This document shows, piece after piece, positions 1 to 9,164 of a stretch of DNA of 37,074 nucleotides (position 1 is its first letter; each line of letters opens with the position of its first letter). Below the pieces are notes generated by a model that saw nothing but the letters and a program-made list of their open reading frames with translations, was not told where the DNA came from and did no database searches. The position numbers and the translations under genes were made by a program. Location: positions 1 to 37,074 of the forward strand of contig JAZSRC010000095.1 of assembly GCA_045538305.1 (NCBI GenBank), written 5' to 3'. The stretch is from SFHK01 sp045538305 (lineage in GTDB: Bacteria > Bacillota > Clostridia > Christensenellales > Aristaeellaceae).

Positions 1-120
1 CGCCGTCGTGGTGGTGATGCTCGTGCTCACAGCATTCGCCGTCGTGGTGGTGATGCTCGTGCTCACAGCATTCGCCATCGTGGTGGTGATGCTCGTGCTC
101 ACAGCATTCGCCATGATGGT
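1..120 (-). repeat. 36-bp tandem repeat coding a His/Cys metal-binding tail
   Basis: Three full 36-bp units (1-36, 37-72, 73-108) and the beginning of a fourth are in the window. Units 1 and 2 are identical and unit 3 differs by one base, a synonymous GAC/GAT change. On the minus strand each unit encodes HHHHDGECCEHE in phase. Near identity at DNA level suggests recent expansion. The array continues beyond the left edge, so copy number is unknown. Confidence 0.95.
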
Positions 121-769
121 GGTGATGGTGATGATGTTTCGGAATAATGCTGTCTACATCAATCAAGCTCTGAGGATGTTCGATTGCGTCGATAATTACG
201 GAACCGGTAATCAGATCCCAGGGGGTGGTGATCAGACGAGCGTTCTCGTTCTGCTCGCGAATCAGATGGACGGCATTTTCCAACTTTTCTTCGCTTACAT
301 TCTGGGTGCGGCTGAAAATGACGGTTTCCGCGCACTTTACCTGGTCAATAAAGAACTCGCCGAAGTTTTTCATGTACATTTTGCACTTTGCGCAGTCGAC
401 AACCGTGGCGCAGCCGGACAGGTGAATCAAGCCGGTTTCCTTTTCGTGTTCCTCGACAACGCGACGGATATCGGACAGCTTGCCGACGCCGCTGGGTTCG
501 ATGATCAGACGATCGGGATGGAACTTTTCAACAATCTCTCCGATGGCGTCCGCAAAATCGCCTGCCAGGGTGCAGCAAATGCAGCCGGAATTGAGCTCGG
601 TAATCTCAATGCCGCTGTTTTTCATAAAGCCGCCGTCGATGCCGACTTCGCCGTATTCGTTTTCAAGCAGCACGCATTTTTCGCCGGTAAATGCTTCCTT
701 CAGAAGCTTTTGTATCAGTGTGGTTTTTCCGGCGCCGAGGAAACCGGAAATAATCGTTACATTCGTCAT
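1..769 (-). CDS. CobW/P47K (COG0523) GTPase, probable metal chaperone, 3' end outside window
   Basis: This is a G3E-family GTPase, a group that inserts or delivers metal (often zinc) to target proteins. Reading leftwards from the ATG at 769, a Walker A GFLGAGKTT lies at residues 9-17, an ENEYGEVGIDG segment follows, then the metal-binding GCICC (the family CxCC motif), and EPSG as the Walker B-like segment. The usual NKxD guanine motif is not visible; FSRTQN stands where it would be expected. The protein then enters eight consecutive His and a 12-residue His/Cys/Glu repeat that runs off the window, so the C-terminus is missing. An AGAAGGTG ribosome site precedes the start. It is divergent from the asparaginase gene. 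Zinc is the likeliest metal given the His/Cys tail, but nickel or cobalt cannot be excluded. Confidence 0.88.
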   Translation of the reverse strand, partial: MTNVTIISGFLGAGKTTLIQKLLKEAFTGEKCVLLENEYGEVGIDGGFMKNSGIEITELNSGCICCTLAGDFADAIGEIVEKFHPDRLIIEPSGVGKLSDIRRVVEEHEKETGLIHLSGCATVVDCAKCKMYMKNFGEFFIDQVKCAETVIFSRTQNVSEEKLENAVHLIREQNENARLITTPWDLITGSVIIDAIEHPQSLIDVDSIIPKHHHHHHHHGECCEHEHHHHDGECCEHEHHHHDGECCEHEHHHHDG

Positions 770-928
770 ATCAAAGCACCTTCTTCTACAATCAGGAAAT
801 TTTTCATTTTCTATTCTAGCACATGATTTAGGAATTTATTGCGTTTAATATGTAAACATTTTGTCAGATGAACGTGCGTTTCCAAATACAACTCTCAAAT
901 CGTTTTTTTTGCGCGAAATGACTTTTTT

Positions 929-950
929 CTTCATATGAAGCGTGTATAAT
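929..950 (+). promoter_or_regulatory. Probable -10 element with a 12-bp palindrome, asparaginase promoter
   Basis: A consensus TATAAT lies at 945-950, about 50 bases before the asparaginase start. Just upstream, 929-940 is a perfect 12-bp palindrome (CTTCATATGAAG) where a repressor could sit. I see no good -35 box at normal spacing (TGACTT at 919 is too far). The rest of the 770-1002 gap is AT-rich and must also hold the promoter of the divergent CobW gene, which I could not place. Confidence 0.45.
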
Positions 951-1002
951 AATATCGAAGTAATATGGCTTGATTATGTGTGAGTACATCCGAGGTGGAC
1001 AT

Positions 1003-2013
1003 ATGAAAAAATTGCTTTTGATTGCAACCGGCGGTACCATTGCCAGCGAAAACGAGGGAGCAGGCCTTACGCCGAAGCTCAGTCCTGGTACGCTTTTATC
1101 GCACGCGTCCAGGCTTTCCAGTATGTACAGTATAGACGCGGTTTCGCCCCTGAATCTGGATTCCACGAACATGCGTCCCGGGGATTGGCTTACCATCGCC
1201 CGCTGCATTCGCGAGAATTATGAGCTGTACGATGGGTTTGTTATCTCCCATGGTACGGATACCATGCACTATACGGCATCGGCAATCAGCTACCTGATCC
1301 AGTCGTCGCCCAAGCCTATAGCGCTGACCGGCGCACAGAAATCGATTACTACCGAGGACACGGATGCCAGAACCAACCTGTATGACGCGTTTGCTTATGC
1401 GTCCGACGGCGAATCGCACGGCGTTGCCATTGTATTTGACGGCCGCGTGATCGCAGGCACGCGCGCCAGAAAGGTTCGTACCAAAAGCCGAAATGCCTTT
1501 GAATGCGTGGACTATCCCAACATCGCCCTGGTTCGCGAGGGGAAGATACTGCGGTATATACCCGAAAAGAAACCCGATGCGCCCGTTTTCTACGATAAGC
1601 TGGAGGCAAAGGTGGCGGCAATGAAGCTCACGCCGGGCCTGGGCGCCGAAGCGCTGAAGGCGCTTCGCGGGTGCCTGAACGCACTGGTTGTGGAAAGCTT
1701 CGGCGTCGGCGGCGTTCCGTCAGCGGATGGAGGAGAACTGCTGAAGGAAATCAGCCGTTGGAGGGCGGAAGGAAAAACCGTCGCCGTCACTACGCAGGTT
1801 CCCTATGAAGGCAGCGATATGGCGGTATATGAAGTGGGAAGGCGCGCCCTTAATGAAGGCGGCGTTCTGGAGGCGTATACGATGACGCCGGAAACGGCTG
1901 TTGTAAAACTGATGTGGATACTCGGGCAGACGAGAGATCCGGAAGAAATCAGAAAGCTGTTTTATACGCCCGTTGCACACGACCTTTTAAGGCTTACGGA
2001 TCCCGTAGAATAA
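1003..2013 (+). CDS. ansA: L-asparaginase, type I (cytoplasmic)
   Basis: The enzyme hydrolyses L-asparagine to aspartate and ammonia. The product is 336 residues, normal for type I asparaginases, with no signal peptide. The N-terminal catalytic Thr loop is ATGGTIAS, and the second catalytic segment is SHGTDTMHYTAS (Thr-Asp pair). A lysine in RKVRTKS is the probable third active-site residue. TGAQKSITTEDTDARTNLYDA resembles the type I rather than the secreted type II enzymes, but I kept the motif comparison qualitative. The frame can be extended upstream to a TTG at 970, but the ATG at 1003 has a GAGGTGG ribosome site at the right distance and starts with the expected MKKLLLIATGG. The exporter gene follows closely and may be cotranscribed. 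Confidence 0.92.
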   Translation: MKKLLLIATGGTIASENEGAGLTPKLSPGTLLSHASRLSSMYSIDAVSPLNLDSTNMRPGDWLTIARCIRENYELYDGFVISHGTDTMHYTASAISYLIQSSPKPIALTGAQKSITTEDTDARTNLYDAFAYASDGESHGVAIVFDGRVIAGTRARKVRTKSRNAFECVDYPNIALVREGKILRYIPEKKPDAPVFYDKLEAKVAAMKLTPGLGAEALKALRGCLNALVVESFGVGGVPSADGGELLKEISRWRAEGKTVAVTTQVPYEGSDMAVYEVGRRALNEGGVLEAYTMTPETAVVKLMWILGQTRDPEEIRKLFYTPVAHDLLRLTDPVE

Positions 2014-2037
2014 CGGATGAGGGGAAGCAGCCGGAAT

Positions 2038-3771
2038 ATGTGGAAAAAACTTGGAATTTATCTGAAGGGTTATGGCCGCGAAAGCGTGCTCGGGCCGCTT
2101 TTTAAGCTTCTGGAGGCTACGTTTGAGCTGTTTGTACCGCTGGTCATAGCCAGTATGATTGATAAAGGAATCGGTCTTGGCGATTCTGGATACGTGTGGA
2201 AAATGGGCGGTCTCCTGCTTTTGCTGGGCGTGGTGGGGCTTGTGTTTTCCATTACCGCGCAGTATTTTGCCGCCCGCGCGTCCGTTGGCTTTGCCGCCCG
2301 ACTCCGGGAAGCGCTGTTTGCGCGCGTCGTTCGCCTAAGCGCTTCGCAGCAGGATGCCTACGGCCCCGCCAAGCTGACCCAACGCCTGACTGGTGATGTA
2401 GATCAGGTGCAGTCCGGCCTGAACCTTGCGTTAAGGCTCATGCTGCGCTCGCCTTTTGTCGTGTTCGGCGCGATGGTTATGGCGTTTTTTGTGGATGTAA
2501 AAAGCGCATGGGTTTTTGCGGTTGCTATACCGGTTCTGTCGGTATTGGTGTTTGGCATTATGGTGCTTTCGCTGCCGCGCTTTTCCCGCGCACAGGCGGC
2601 GCTTGACAGCGTAATGGGAATTACCCGTGAAAATCTGACAGGTGCGCGCGTAATCCGTGCGTTCGGACGCGAGGATGGCGAAAACGCCCGCTTTATGGGC
2701 GAAGCCAACAGACTCAACGCCAGAAGGCGCGAAGCGGGCCATGTCAGCGCGCTCACCACACCGCTGACCAGCATTGTAATAAACCTTGCGCTTGTGATTC
2801 TGATTTACAGCGGCGCTCTGCGCGTGGAATCGGGTGTGATTACGCAGGGAGAACTGGTTGCGCTTGTAAACTATATGGGACAGATCCTGGTGGAGCTGAT
2901 CAAGCTTGCCAATCTGATTGTTTCCGTAACTAAAGCGCTTGCCTGCTTTAAACGCGTGGAAAGTGTCATTTCCATGCCGGTGGACATGTCTGTAGAGGAA
3001 GCGGCGGCGTTTGACTGCCTGGCGGGCGTTGCCGTACGGTTTGACAATGTAAGCCTGACATATGCAGGCGCGGGCGAAGCGTCGCTGAAGAACATCAGCT
3101 TCACGGCTATGAAGGGCGATACCATCGGCATTGTGGGGCCGACGGGCTCCGGAAAATCCTCGGTTGTCAGCCTGATACCGCGCTTTTATGACGTGACGCA
3201 GGGCAGCATTTCGGTATTCGGTACGGACGTCAGAAGGATTCCGCTTTCTTCTCTCAGAAAGAAAATCGGCATTGTGGAACAGAAGACAACGCTGTTTTCA
3301 GGCTCGATTGAGGATAATGTGCGGTGGGGCAAGGACGACGCCGATGAAAACGAGATTATGGAAGCGGTTTCTCGCGCGCAGGGTGCGGACATTATCGAAA
3401 AAAAGAAGGACGGCCTGAATTACGATATCGGTCAGGGCGGACGCGCGCTTTCCGGCGGACAGCGCCAGCGCCTTTCCATTGCGCGCGCGCTGGTCAGAAG
3501 GCCGGAAATCCTGATTCTGGACGACAGCGCTTCTGCGCTTGATTTTGCAACGGACGCGCGCCTTCGCGCCGCAATCCGAAGCATGCAGGGGCGGAGCACG
3601 GTATTTATCGTGTCGCAAAGGGCGTCCAGCGTTTGCCATGCGGACAAGATTCTCGTTATGGAGGATGGCTTGATTGCCGCGCAGGGCACGCATGATGAGC
3701 TGATGACCTCCTCGCCCCTGTACAGAGAAATATATTTCAGTCAGTTCCCGGAGGGTGAAGATCATGCGTAA
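2038..3771 (+). CDS. Heterodimeric ABC exporter, degenerate-site subunit (YheI-like)
   Basis: An ABC half-transporter of 577 residues: an N-terminal membrane domain with six predicted helices, then an ATPase domain. Walker A GPTGSGKSS is near residue 367 and the signature LSGGQRQR near 471. The catalytic Glu after Walker B is replaced by Asp (LILDDSASALD, D495-D496) and the switch His by Gln (VSQRAS, Q527). These substitutions are typical of the inactive-site partner in asymmetric exporters such as TM287/288. An alternative ATG lies at 2017; I prefer 2038 because the protein then begins MWKKLGIYLKGY like its relatives, with GAGGGG upstream (spacing rather long). It overlaps the next gene by 8 bases. 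Substrate is unknown; drugs, peptides or lipids are possible. Confidence 0.9.
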   Translation: MWKKLGIYLKGYGRESVLGPLFKLLEATFELFVPLVIASMIDKGIGLGDSGYVWKMGGLLLLLGVVGLVFSITAQYFAARASVGFAARLREALFARVVRLSASQQDAYGPAKLTQRLTGDVDQVQSGLNLALRLMLRSPFVVFGAMVMAFFVDVKSAWVFAVAIPVLSVLVFGIMVLSLPRFSRAQAALDSVMGITRENLTGARVIRAFGREDGENARFMGEANRLNARRREAGHVSALTTPLTSIVINLALVILIYSGALRVESGVITQGELVALVNYMGQILVELIKLANLIVSVTKALACFKRVESVISMPVDMSVEEAAAFDCLAGVAVRFDNVSLTYAGAGEASLKNISFTAMKGDTIGIVGPTGSGKSSVVSLIPRFYDVTQGSISVFGTDVRRIPLSSLRKKIGIVEQKTTLFSGSIEDNVRWGKDDADENEIMEAVSRAQGADIIEKKKDGLNYDIGQGGRALSGGQRQRLSIARALVRRPEILILDDSASALDFATDARLRAAIRSMQGRSTVFIVSQRASSVCHADKILVMEDGLIAAQGTHDELMTSSPLYREIYFSQFPEGEDHA

Positions 3772-5503
3772 ACAGATGCATACTGTAAAAACCCTGCTTG
3801 GATATCTCGGACGGGCGAAGTACCTGATTGCAGCATCCCTCCTTTTGGCGCTTCTGACGGTGGGCATTTCTCTCTATATTCCGATTCTCACCGGTGACGC
3901 CGTGGATCTTGCCATTGAAAAAGGGCTTGTGGATATGGGGGGCATTGTAAGGATTCTTTTTAAAATCGCCGCGTGCGCACTGCTGCTGGGTCTGTTTCAG
4001 TGGCTGTTAAGCGCCATAAACAACCGCCTTGCATTTGATACCGCCCGGGATATCCGAATCGCTGCCTTTCAAAAAATCGGCAGGCTTACACTCGGAACGA
4101 TTGACTCGCACCCGGTAGGCGATATCCTTTCTCGCGTCGTATCGGATGTGGATCGCCTGTCCGACGGCGTTCTTATGGGCTTCACGCAGCTGTTTTCCGG
4201 CGTGCTTACCATACTGATTACGCTCGTTTTCATGCTGCTGCTGAATCCGTGGATTGCGTTGGCTGTGGTTGTCGTAACGCCTCTTTCGCTGGTTATGGCG
4301 AGCTTTGTTGCCAACCGAACCTACGATATGTTTGTCAAACAGTCCGCTCAGCGCGGCGAGGTTACGCGTATTGTAGACGAATGCGTGGGAGGGCTTAAGA
4401 CTGTTCAGGCTTATGGAAGAGAAGAGGCTATGACCAAGCGTTTTCAGACAGCCAACGACGAGCTTCGCAAGCGTTCCCTTCGCGCCATTTTCTTTTCCTC
4501 CATCACCAATCCGTCCACGCGCTTTGTAAACTCCGTCGTATATGCGCTGGTGGCCGTTATCGGCGCGTTGGTTTCTGTTGGCGGGCATGCGCTTTCCGTT
4601 GGTCAGCTAACCGTATTTTTGAGTTATGCCAGTCAGTATACCAAGCCTTTTAATGAGATCAGCGGCGTTATTGCGGAGTTTCAGAATGCACTTGCCTGCG
4701 CGGCGCGCGTATTTGAGTTTATCAATCAACCGGAGATCTCAGGCGATCCGGATACTCCTTCGGAGACGGACGCTGTTAAGGGTGAAGTAAAAATGGAAAA
4801 TGTCAGCTTTTCCTACGAATCGGACAAAAAGCTGATTGAAAACCTGAATTTGACTGTTAAGCCCGGACAGCGTGTTGCGATTGTCGGCCCGACGGGCTGC
4901 GGAAAGACAACGCTGATCAATCTGCTTATGCGTTTTTACGATGTAGACGGAGGCAGAATCCTCGTGGACGGCGTAGATTCACGCGATTATTCCAGACGGG
5001 ATCTCCGAGCGATGTATGGGATGGTGCTTCAGGACACCTGGCTACGCGCGGGTACGGTGAAGGAGAATATTCGATTCGGAAATCCGGACGCTACGGACGA
5101 AATGGTGATTGCCGCTGCAAAGAAAGCGCATGCGGACGGCTTTATCCGTCGATTAAAGGATGGCTATGACACGGTGCTTTCGGAAGACGGCGGAGGGCTG
5201 TCTCAGGGACAGAAACAGCTTTTGTGCATTGCGCGCGTCATGCTGCGCGATCCCAAGGTGCTGATATTGGATGAAGCGACAAGCTCCATTGTTACCCGTA
5301 CCGAAATGCGCATTCAGGATGCGTTTTCAAACCTGATGAAGGGCAGAACGAGCTTTATTGTTGCCCACAGGCTTTCAACAATCCGCAATGCCGACGTGAT
5401 TGTCGCCATGAAAGACGGCAGAATTCAGGAAATCGGTACGCATGATGAACTGATACGGAAAAACGGCTTTTATTATGATATGTATATGAGCCAGTATAAA
5501 TAG
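3764..5503 (+). CDS. Heterodimeric ABC exporter, catalytic subunit (YheH-like)
   Basis: Partner of the preceding half-transporter, 579 residues, with a six-helix membrane domain followed by an ATPase domain. Walker A GPTGCGKTT lies near residue 375. The signature is LSQGQ (479-483) instead of LSGGQ, the change expected in the subunit that completes the degenerate site. The catalytic Glu (E504 in LILDEATSS) and switch His (H535 in VAHRLST) are intact. The D-loop reads SSIVTRTE, with Val510 where Asp is nearly universal (GTT for GAT/GAC). The start at 3764 is chosen because GGAGGG at 3750-3755 is correctly spaced; a GTG at 3755 is the alternative. The 8-base overlap with the upstream gene implies coupled translation in equal amounts. 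Confidence 0.92.
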   Translation: MRKQMHTVKTLLGYLGRAKYLIAASLLLALLTVGISLYIPILTGDAVDLAIEKGLVDMGGIVRILFKIAACALLLGLFQWLLSAINNRLAFDTARDIRIAAFQKIGRLTLGTIDSHPVGDILSRVVSDVDRLSDGVLMGFTQLFSGVLTILITLVFMLLLNPWIALAVVVVTPLSLVMASFVANRTYDMFVKQSAQRGEVTRIVDECVGGLKTVQAYGREEAMTKRFQTANDELRKRSLRAIFFSSITNPSTRFVNSVVYALVAVIGALVSVGGHALSVGQLTVFLSYASQYTKPFNEISGVIAEFQNALACAARVFEFINQPEISGDPDTPSETDAVKGEVKMENVSFSYESDKKLIENLNLTVKPGQRVAIVGPTGCGKTTLINLLMRFYDVDGGRILVDGVDSRDYSRRDLRAMYGMVLQDTWLRAGTVKENIRFGNPDATDEMVIAAAKKAHADGFIRRLKDGYDTVLSEDGGGLSQGQKQLLCIARVMLRDPKVLILDEATSSIVTRTEMRIQDAFSNLMKGRTSFIVAHRLSTIRNADVIVAMKDGRIQEIGTHDELIRKNGFYYDMYMSQYK

Positions 5504-5526
5504 GCTGGGAAGGAAAGGGAACGAAC

Positions 5527-7410
5527 GTGGCGTTCGAGTATTTTGATCTGATTATTGTGGGCGCTGGGCATGCCGGATGTGAAGCAGCGCTTGCCGGTGC
5601 GAGAATGGGGCTTAAGACGCTCCTTCTTACGCTGAATATAGACAGCGTTGCGCTGATGCCTTGCAACCCTGCCATTGGCGGTACAGCCAAGGGACATCTG
5701 GTCCGCGAGGTAGACGCATTGGGCGGCGAAATGGGAAAGGCGATTGACGATACATTTATTCAGTCGCGCATGCTCAATACCGGAAAAGGTCCGGCAGTGT
5801 ATTCCCTTCGCGCGCAGGCGGATAAGGCAAAGTATAAAAAGCGCATGCTGACTGCCGTAGAGAATCAGGAAAATCTGATCCTGAGACAGGGCGAGGTCAT
5901 TGACCTGATGGTGGAAAACGGCGAAATTCATGGAGTAATCACTGCCACCGGCGCGCACATTGCCTGTAAGGCCGCGGTTTTGTGCACAGGCGTATACCTG
6001 AAAAGCCGCATCATTATCGGTCAGCATTCGTGGGAAGGCGGACCGCAGGGACTCGTTGCCGCCACTGGGCTTACAAAAGCGCTGATTGACAACGGTTTTG
6101 AAATCCGACGCTTTAAAACGGGCACTCCTGCGCGCGTGGATGTGCGTACGCTGGACTTTTCCAAAATGACGCCGCAGTATGGCGACGACCCGATAGTGCC
6201 GTTTTCCTTTCTGACGGATGCGAAGAACCTTGTAAATCAAACGATATGCTATCTGACCTATACCACCGAAAAGACGCACGAAATCATCAGGCGCAATCTC
6301 CATCTTTCGCCCATGTATTCCGGCAGCATCAAAGGAACCGGCGCGCGCTATTGCCCGTCGATTGAGGACAAGGTGGTTCGTTTTGCCGATAAGGAAAGGC
6401 ATCCGCTGTTTCTTGAACCCGAGGGGCTGAATTCGATTGAATGGTATGTTCAGGGCATGTCTTCCTCTCTTCCGGAGGAGGTACAGCGGGAGATGTATCA
6501 CTCCGTTCCCGGTATGGAAAATGCGGAGCTTATGCGCCTTGCTTATGCCATTGAATATGACTGTATCGATCCCACCCAGCTCAGTAATCATTTTGAAGCA
6601 AGGCACATTCGCGGCCTCTATTTTGCAGGACAGATCAACGGCACCTCCGGCTACGAGGAGGCTGCGGCGCAGGGATTGTACGCGGGCATTAACGCCGCAC
6701 TTGCCATAAAAGGCGAACAACCGCTTACGCTCAACCGTGCAAACAGCTACATCGGCGTAATGATCGACGATCTTACGACCAAGGGCACGGATGAACCGTA
6801 CCGCATGATGACCTCTCGCGCCGAATCCCGCCTGCTGCTCAGGCAGGACAACGCCGATATGCGGCTTACCGAAATGGCGCTTCGAACCGGGCTGATCACG
6901 CAGGAAAGACACGATAAGCTGATTAAGAAGCTGGACGGCTTTCGGCAGGGCATTGAGTATCTTCGCGGAAAATGGGTAGCGCCGACGGAAAAGATGAATG
7001 CGCTTTTGCAGGAAAAGGGCGAAACGCCCATGAATGCCTCCGCACGACTGAGCGACCTGATCAAACGGCCGAATCTGAAATATGAGGATCTGCGGATTGC
7101 CGACGCGACGCTGCCCGATCTTGCGGACGACGCCCGCGAGCAGACGGAGATCGCTTTGAAATATGAAGGCTATATTGATCGTCAGGAATCGGAAACCAGA
7201 AAATTCCTGCGCGAGGAGCAATTGACTCTTCCGGAGGACATCGATTATCTGAAGGTGGATACCCTGAGGATTGAAGCAAGACAGAAGCTCAATAAGGTGA
7301 GGCCGAAGTCGCTTGGCCAAGCTTCGCGCATTCCGGGCGTGTCCCCGGGCGATATTACGGTACTGATGATTCTAATGGAAAAGCGCAGGCGGGAGGAAAA
7401 ACAGGCATGA
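5527..7410 (+). CDS. mnmG: tRNA uridine-5-carboxymethylaminomethyl modification enzyme MnmG (GidA)
   Basis: A FAD-dependent enzyme that, with MnmE, modifies the wobble uridine (U34) of certain tRNAs. The 627-residue product has full family length. The FAD-binding GAGHAGCEAALA is at the N-terminus and the conserved PCNPAIGGTAKGHLVREVDA segment follows; the C-terminal region keeps the family ending (RIPGVSPGDITVLMI). The start is a GTG at 5527, preceded by GGAAAGGGA, and gives the expected N-terminus. It overlaps rsmG by four bases (ATGA), the classical gidAB arrangement. mnmE is not adjacent here; the exporter genes occupy the upstream position. Confidence 0.97.
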   Translation: MAFEYFDLIIVGAGHAGCEAALAGARMGLKTLLLTLNIDSVALMPCNPAIGGTAKGHLVREVDALGGEMGKAIDDTFIQSRMLNTGKGPAVYSLRAQADKAKYKKRMLTAVENQENLILRQGEVIDLMVENGEIHGVITATGAHIACKAAVLCTGVYLKSRIIIGQHSWEGGPQGLVAATGLTKALIDNGFEIRRFKTGTPARVDVRTLDFSKMTPQYGDDPIVPFSFLTDAKNLVNQTICYLTYTTEKTHEIIRRNLHLSPMYSGSIKGTGARYCPSIEDKVVRFADKERHPLFLEPEGLNSIEWYVQGMSSSLPEEVQREMYHSVPGMENAELMRLAYAIEYDCIDPTQLSNHFEARHIRGLYFAGQINGTSGYEEAAAQGLYAGINAALAIKGEQPLTLNRANSYIGVMIDDLTTKGTDEPYRMMTSRAESRLLLRQDNADMRLTEMALRTGLITQERHDKLIKKLDGFRQGIEYLRGKWVAPTEKMNALLQEKGETPMNASARLSDLIKRPNLKYEDLRIADATLPDLADDAREQTEIALKYEGYIDRQESETRKFLREEQLTLPEDIDYLKVDTLRIEARQKLNKVRPKSLGQASRIPGVSPGDITVLMILMEKRRREEKQA

Positions 7411-8111
7411 TTCACCATATTATTGCTTCCGCGGAGAAAATGGGCATTGCGGTAACGGACGAGCAGGCAAAAAAGCTGCTTTTGTACCACGAGATGCTGG
7501 TAAAAACCAATAAGGAAATGAATCTGACCCGCGTTGCGGACGATCCCATAGAGGCGGCGGACAGAAATTATCTGGACAGCCTCAGCGTAGTTCCGTACAT
7601 CAAGGATGCAAAAACGCTGATTGACGTTGGAACCGGCGCGGGTTTTCCCGGGATTCCCGTTTCCATTCTTTGTCCGCATGTGCGCGTAACGCTGATGGAT
7701 GCGCTCAATAAGCGCGTGGGATTTTTGAAAAGTGTGATTGAAGCGCTTGATCTGAACGCGCAGGCCGTGCATTTCAGAGCCGAGGAAGCGGCGAAAAAAG
7801 TGGAATTCAGAGATTCCTTTGATATCGCCGCCGCACGCGCCGTTGCGGAAATGAACGTACTGACCGAATGGCTTATGCCTTTTGTAAGAGTGGGCGGGCG
7901 CATGCTTTCCATGAAAGGGCCGAATGCCGACGATGAAATGCAAAGGGCGGAAAATGCGCTTTCTGCTTTGAACGGAAAACTCCTTGCCATTCACAGAACG
8001 CAGATTCCGGGGAGAGACTGGGACCACAGGATTATCGAAATTGAGAAAACGGCTCCTACGCCTGACAGATTTCCCCGGAGGCCGGGCGTAGCGGAAAAGA
8101 AGCCGCTGTAG
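7407..8111 (+). CDS. rsmG: 16S rRNA (guanine-527 N7) methyltransferase RsmG (GidB)
   Basis: An SAM-dependent methyltransferase that acts on G527 of 16S rRNA in the small ribosomal subunit. The SAM-binding loop IDVGTGAGFPGIP is near residues 72-84, followed by VTLMDALNKRVGFL, which holds the acidic ribose-binding residue. The length of 234 residues is normal. The start codon overlaps the mnmG stop (ATGA), so translation is probably coupled. Loss of this gene gives low-level streptomycin resistance in other bacteria; nothing here looks broken. Confidence 0.96.
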   Translation: MIHHIIASAEKMGIAVTDEQAKKLLLYHEMLVKTNKEMNLTRVADDPIEAADRNYLDSLSVVPYIKDAKTLIDVGTGAGFPGIPVSILCPHVRVTLMDALNKRVGFLKSVIEALDLNAQAVHFRAEEAAKKVEFRDSFDIAAARAVAEMNVLTEWLMPFVRVGGRMLSMKGPNADDEMQRAENALSALNGKLLAIHRTQIPGRDWDHRIIEIEKTAPTPDRFPRRPGVAEKKPL

Positions 8112-8137
8112 TTTGACTCTTAAACCGATTCATCAAT

Positions 8138-8178
8138 GCGCCGTCTTGTATGGGCAATATATGCCCTGCAGGGCGGCG
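8138..8178 (+). terminator. Possible structured terminator after rsmG
   Basis: An inner hairpin GGGCA/TGCCC (8152-8166) sits inside an outer pair CGCCG/CGGCG (8139-8143 and 8174-8178), followed by a short AT-rich stretch without a clean T run. It may end the mnmG-rsmG transcript. The rest of the 200-base gap before the next gene shows nothing I can assign. Confidence 0.35.
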
Positions 8179-8311
8179 ATTTATTCTGATAAATGATTTA
8201 AAAATGTATTTAAGCTGTATGGATAAACCGCATGGATATAAATACTTTCGTCGATTGGTTTTATTTCGAATGATTGATCCGTATAAATTCCATCAGTAAG
8301 GGGTGGATTTT

Positions 8312-9145
8312 ATGGCGGAAACATTTGGAAAGATCCGACGGGCGGATCGGATGCTTATGCGCATCCGGATACGGGATATTAAAGAAAATCCATATCAGCC
8401 GCGTATGGCGTTTGACGAGGAAGCGGTCCGCCAGCTTGCCGAGTCTATTCGGGAAAACGGATTGATTTCTCCGATTACCGTTAGACGGACTCAGGAGGGC
8501 GGATTTTTTCTGATTGCGGGGGAGCGGCGGCTCCGGGCGATCAAGTTGCTCGGAAAAGGATGGGTGGACGCATTTGTGATGGAGGCGGACGAAATTCAGA
8601 GCCGTACGCTTTCGCTGATAGAGAACATACAAAGGGAACAGCTTGATTTTTTTGAAGAAGCGCTGGCAATCCGGGAGCTGATTCGCACAAGCGGGATCAC
8701 GCAGGATGCGCTATCCAAGAAGCTTGGAAAAAATCCCTCCACAATCGCTAATCGACTCAGACTATTGCGTCTTCCGGATGCGGTTCGTGCGGAAGTGGCT
8801 CGGTATAAGCTTACGGAGCGGCACGCAAGGGCGCTTTTGAGGCTGAACGGCATGGAAGAAAAGCAAAGGGAGCTTGCGAGGTTATCCGGTGAAAAGGAGC
8901 TTACCGTAAAGCAGCTTGAGGGATTGGTTGCAAAGGCGCTTGAGGATGATAAAAAGGAAAAACGGCAGATAAAGAGCATGATTCGGGATGGGAGGATCTA
9001 TGTAAATGCCATTCGGAATGCTGTTAAACGGTTAAATGAAACCGGAGCCGGAGCTTCGTTAAGCGTCGAAGAATCGGAAGCGTACGTTTCCGTTATCGTT
9101 ATGATACCGAAATGTGATATATCGAACGTTTCAGAGAAACATTAG
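8312..9145 (+). CDS. noc: ParB/Noc-family CTPase, probable nucleoid occlusion protein
   Basis: A ParB-superfamily protein of 277 residues. The N-terminal CTPase domain has NPYQPR (26-31), GERRLRA (70-76) and ENIQRE (104-109). A helix-turn-helix follows (about 129-150, QDALSKKLGKNPSTIANRL), then a basic linker and a C-terminal dimerisation region. The gene directly after mnmG-rsmG is typically noc in Bacillota, where the protein binds chromosomal sites and blocks septum formation over DNA. Here soj and spo0J do not follow, so it could also be a stand-alone ParB, and I see no clear amphipathic membrane-targeting helix at the N-terminus. The ATG at 8312 is preceded by AAGGGGTGG; a GTG at 8303 is less likely. 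Confidence 0.8.
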   Translation: MAETFGKIRRADRMLMRIRIRDIKENPYQPRMAFDEEAVRQLAESIRENGLISPITVRRTQEGGFFLIAGERRLRAIKLLGKGWVDAFVMEADEIQSRTLSLIENIQREQLDFFEEALAIRELIRTSGITQDALSKKLGKNPSTIANRLRLLRLPDAVRAEVARYKLTERHARALLRLNGMEEKQRELARLSGEKELTVKQLEGLVAKALEDDKKEKRQIKSMIRDGRIYVNAIRNAVKRLNETGAGASLSVEESEAYVSVIVMIPKCDISNVSEKH

Positions 9146-9164
9146 TTAAATGTTCGGATTTCTG

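Noticed and set aside
8..826. 272-codon plus-strand frame at the left edge
   Set aside because: Its repetitive hydrophobic start is the complement of the His/Cys repeat of the CobW gene, whose motifs are unambiguous on the minus strand.
5473..7320. 615-codon minus-strand frame over mnmG
   Set aside because: Antisense shadow of a clear mnmG; no ribosome site and no recognisable protein. The same applies to long antisense frames over fhs, atpA and atpD.
9128..9140. parS-like site GTTTCAGAGAAAC at the end of noc
   Set aside because: The central spacing is one base short of parS (GTTTC-ACGT-GAAAC centre) and it is not a Noc-type ATTTCCCGGGAAAT site.
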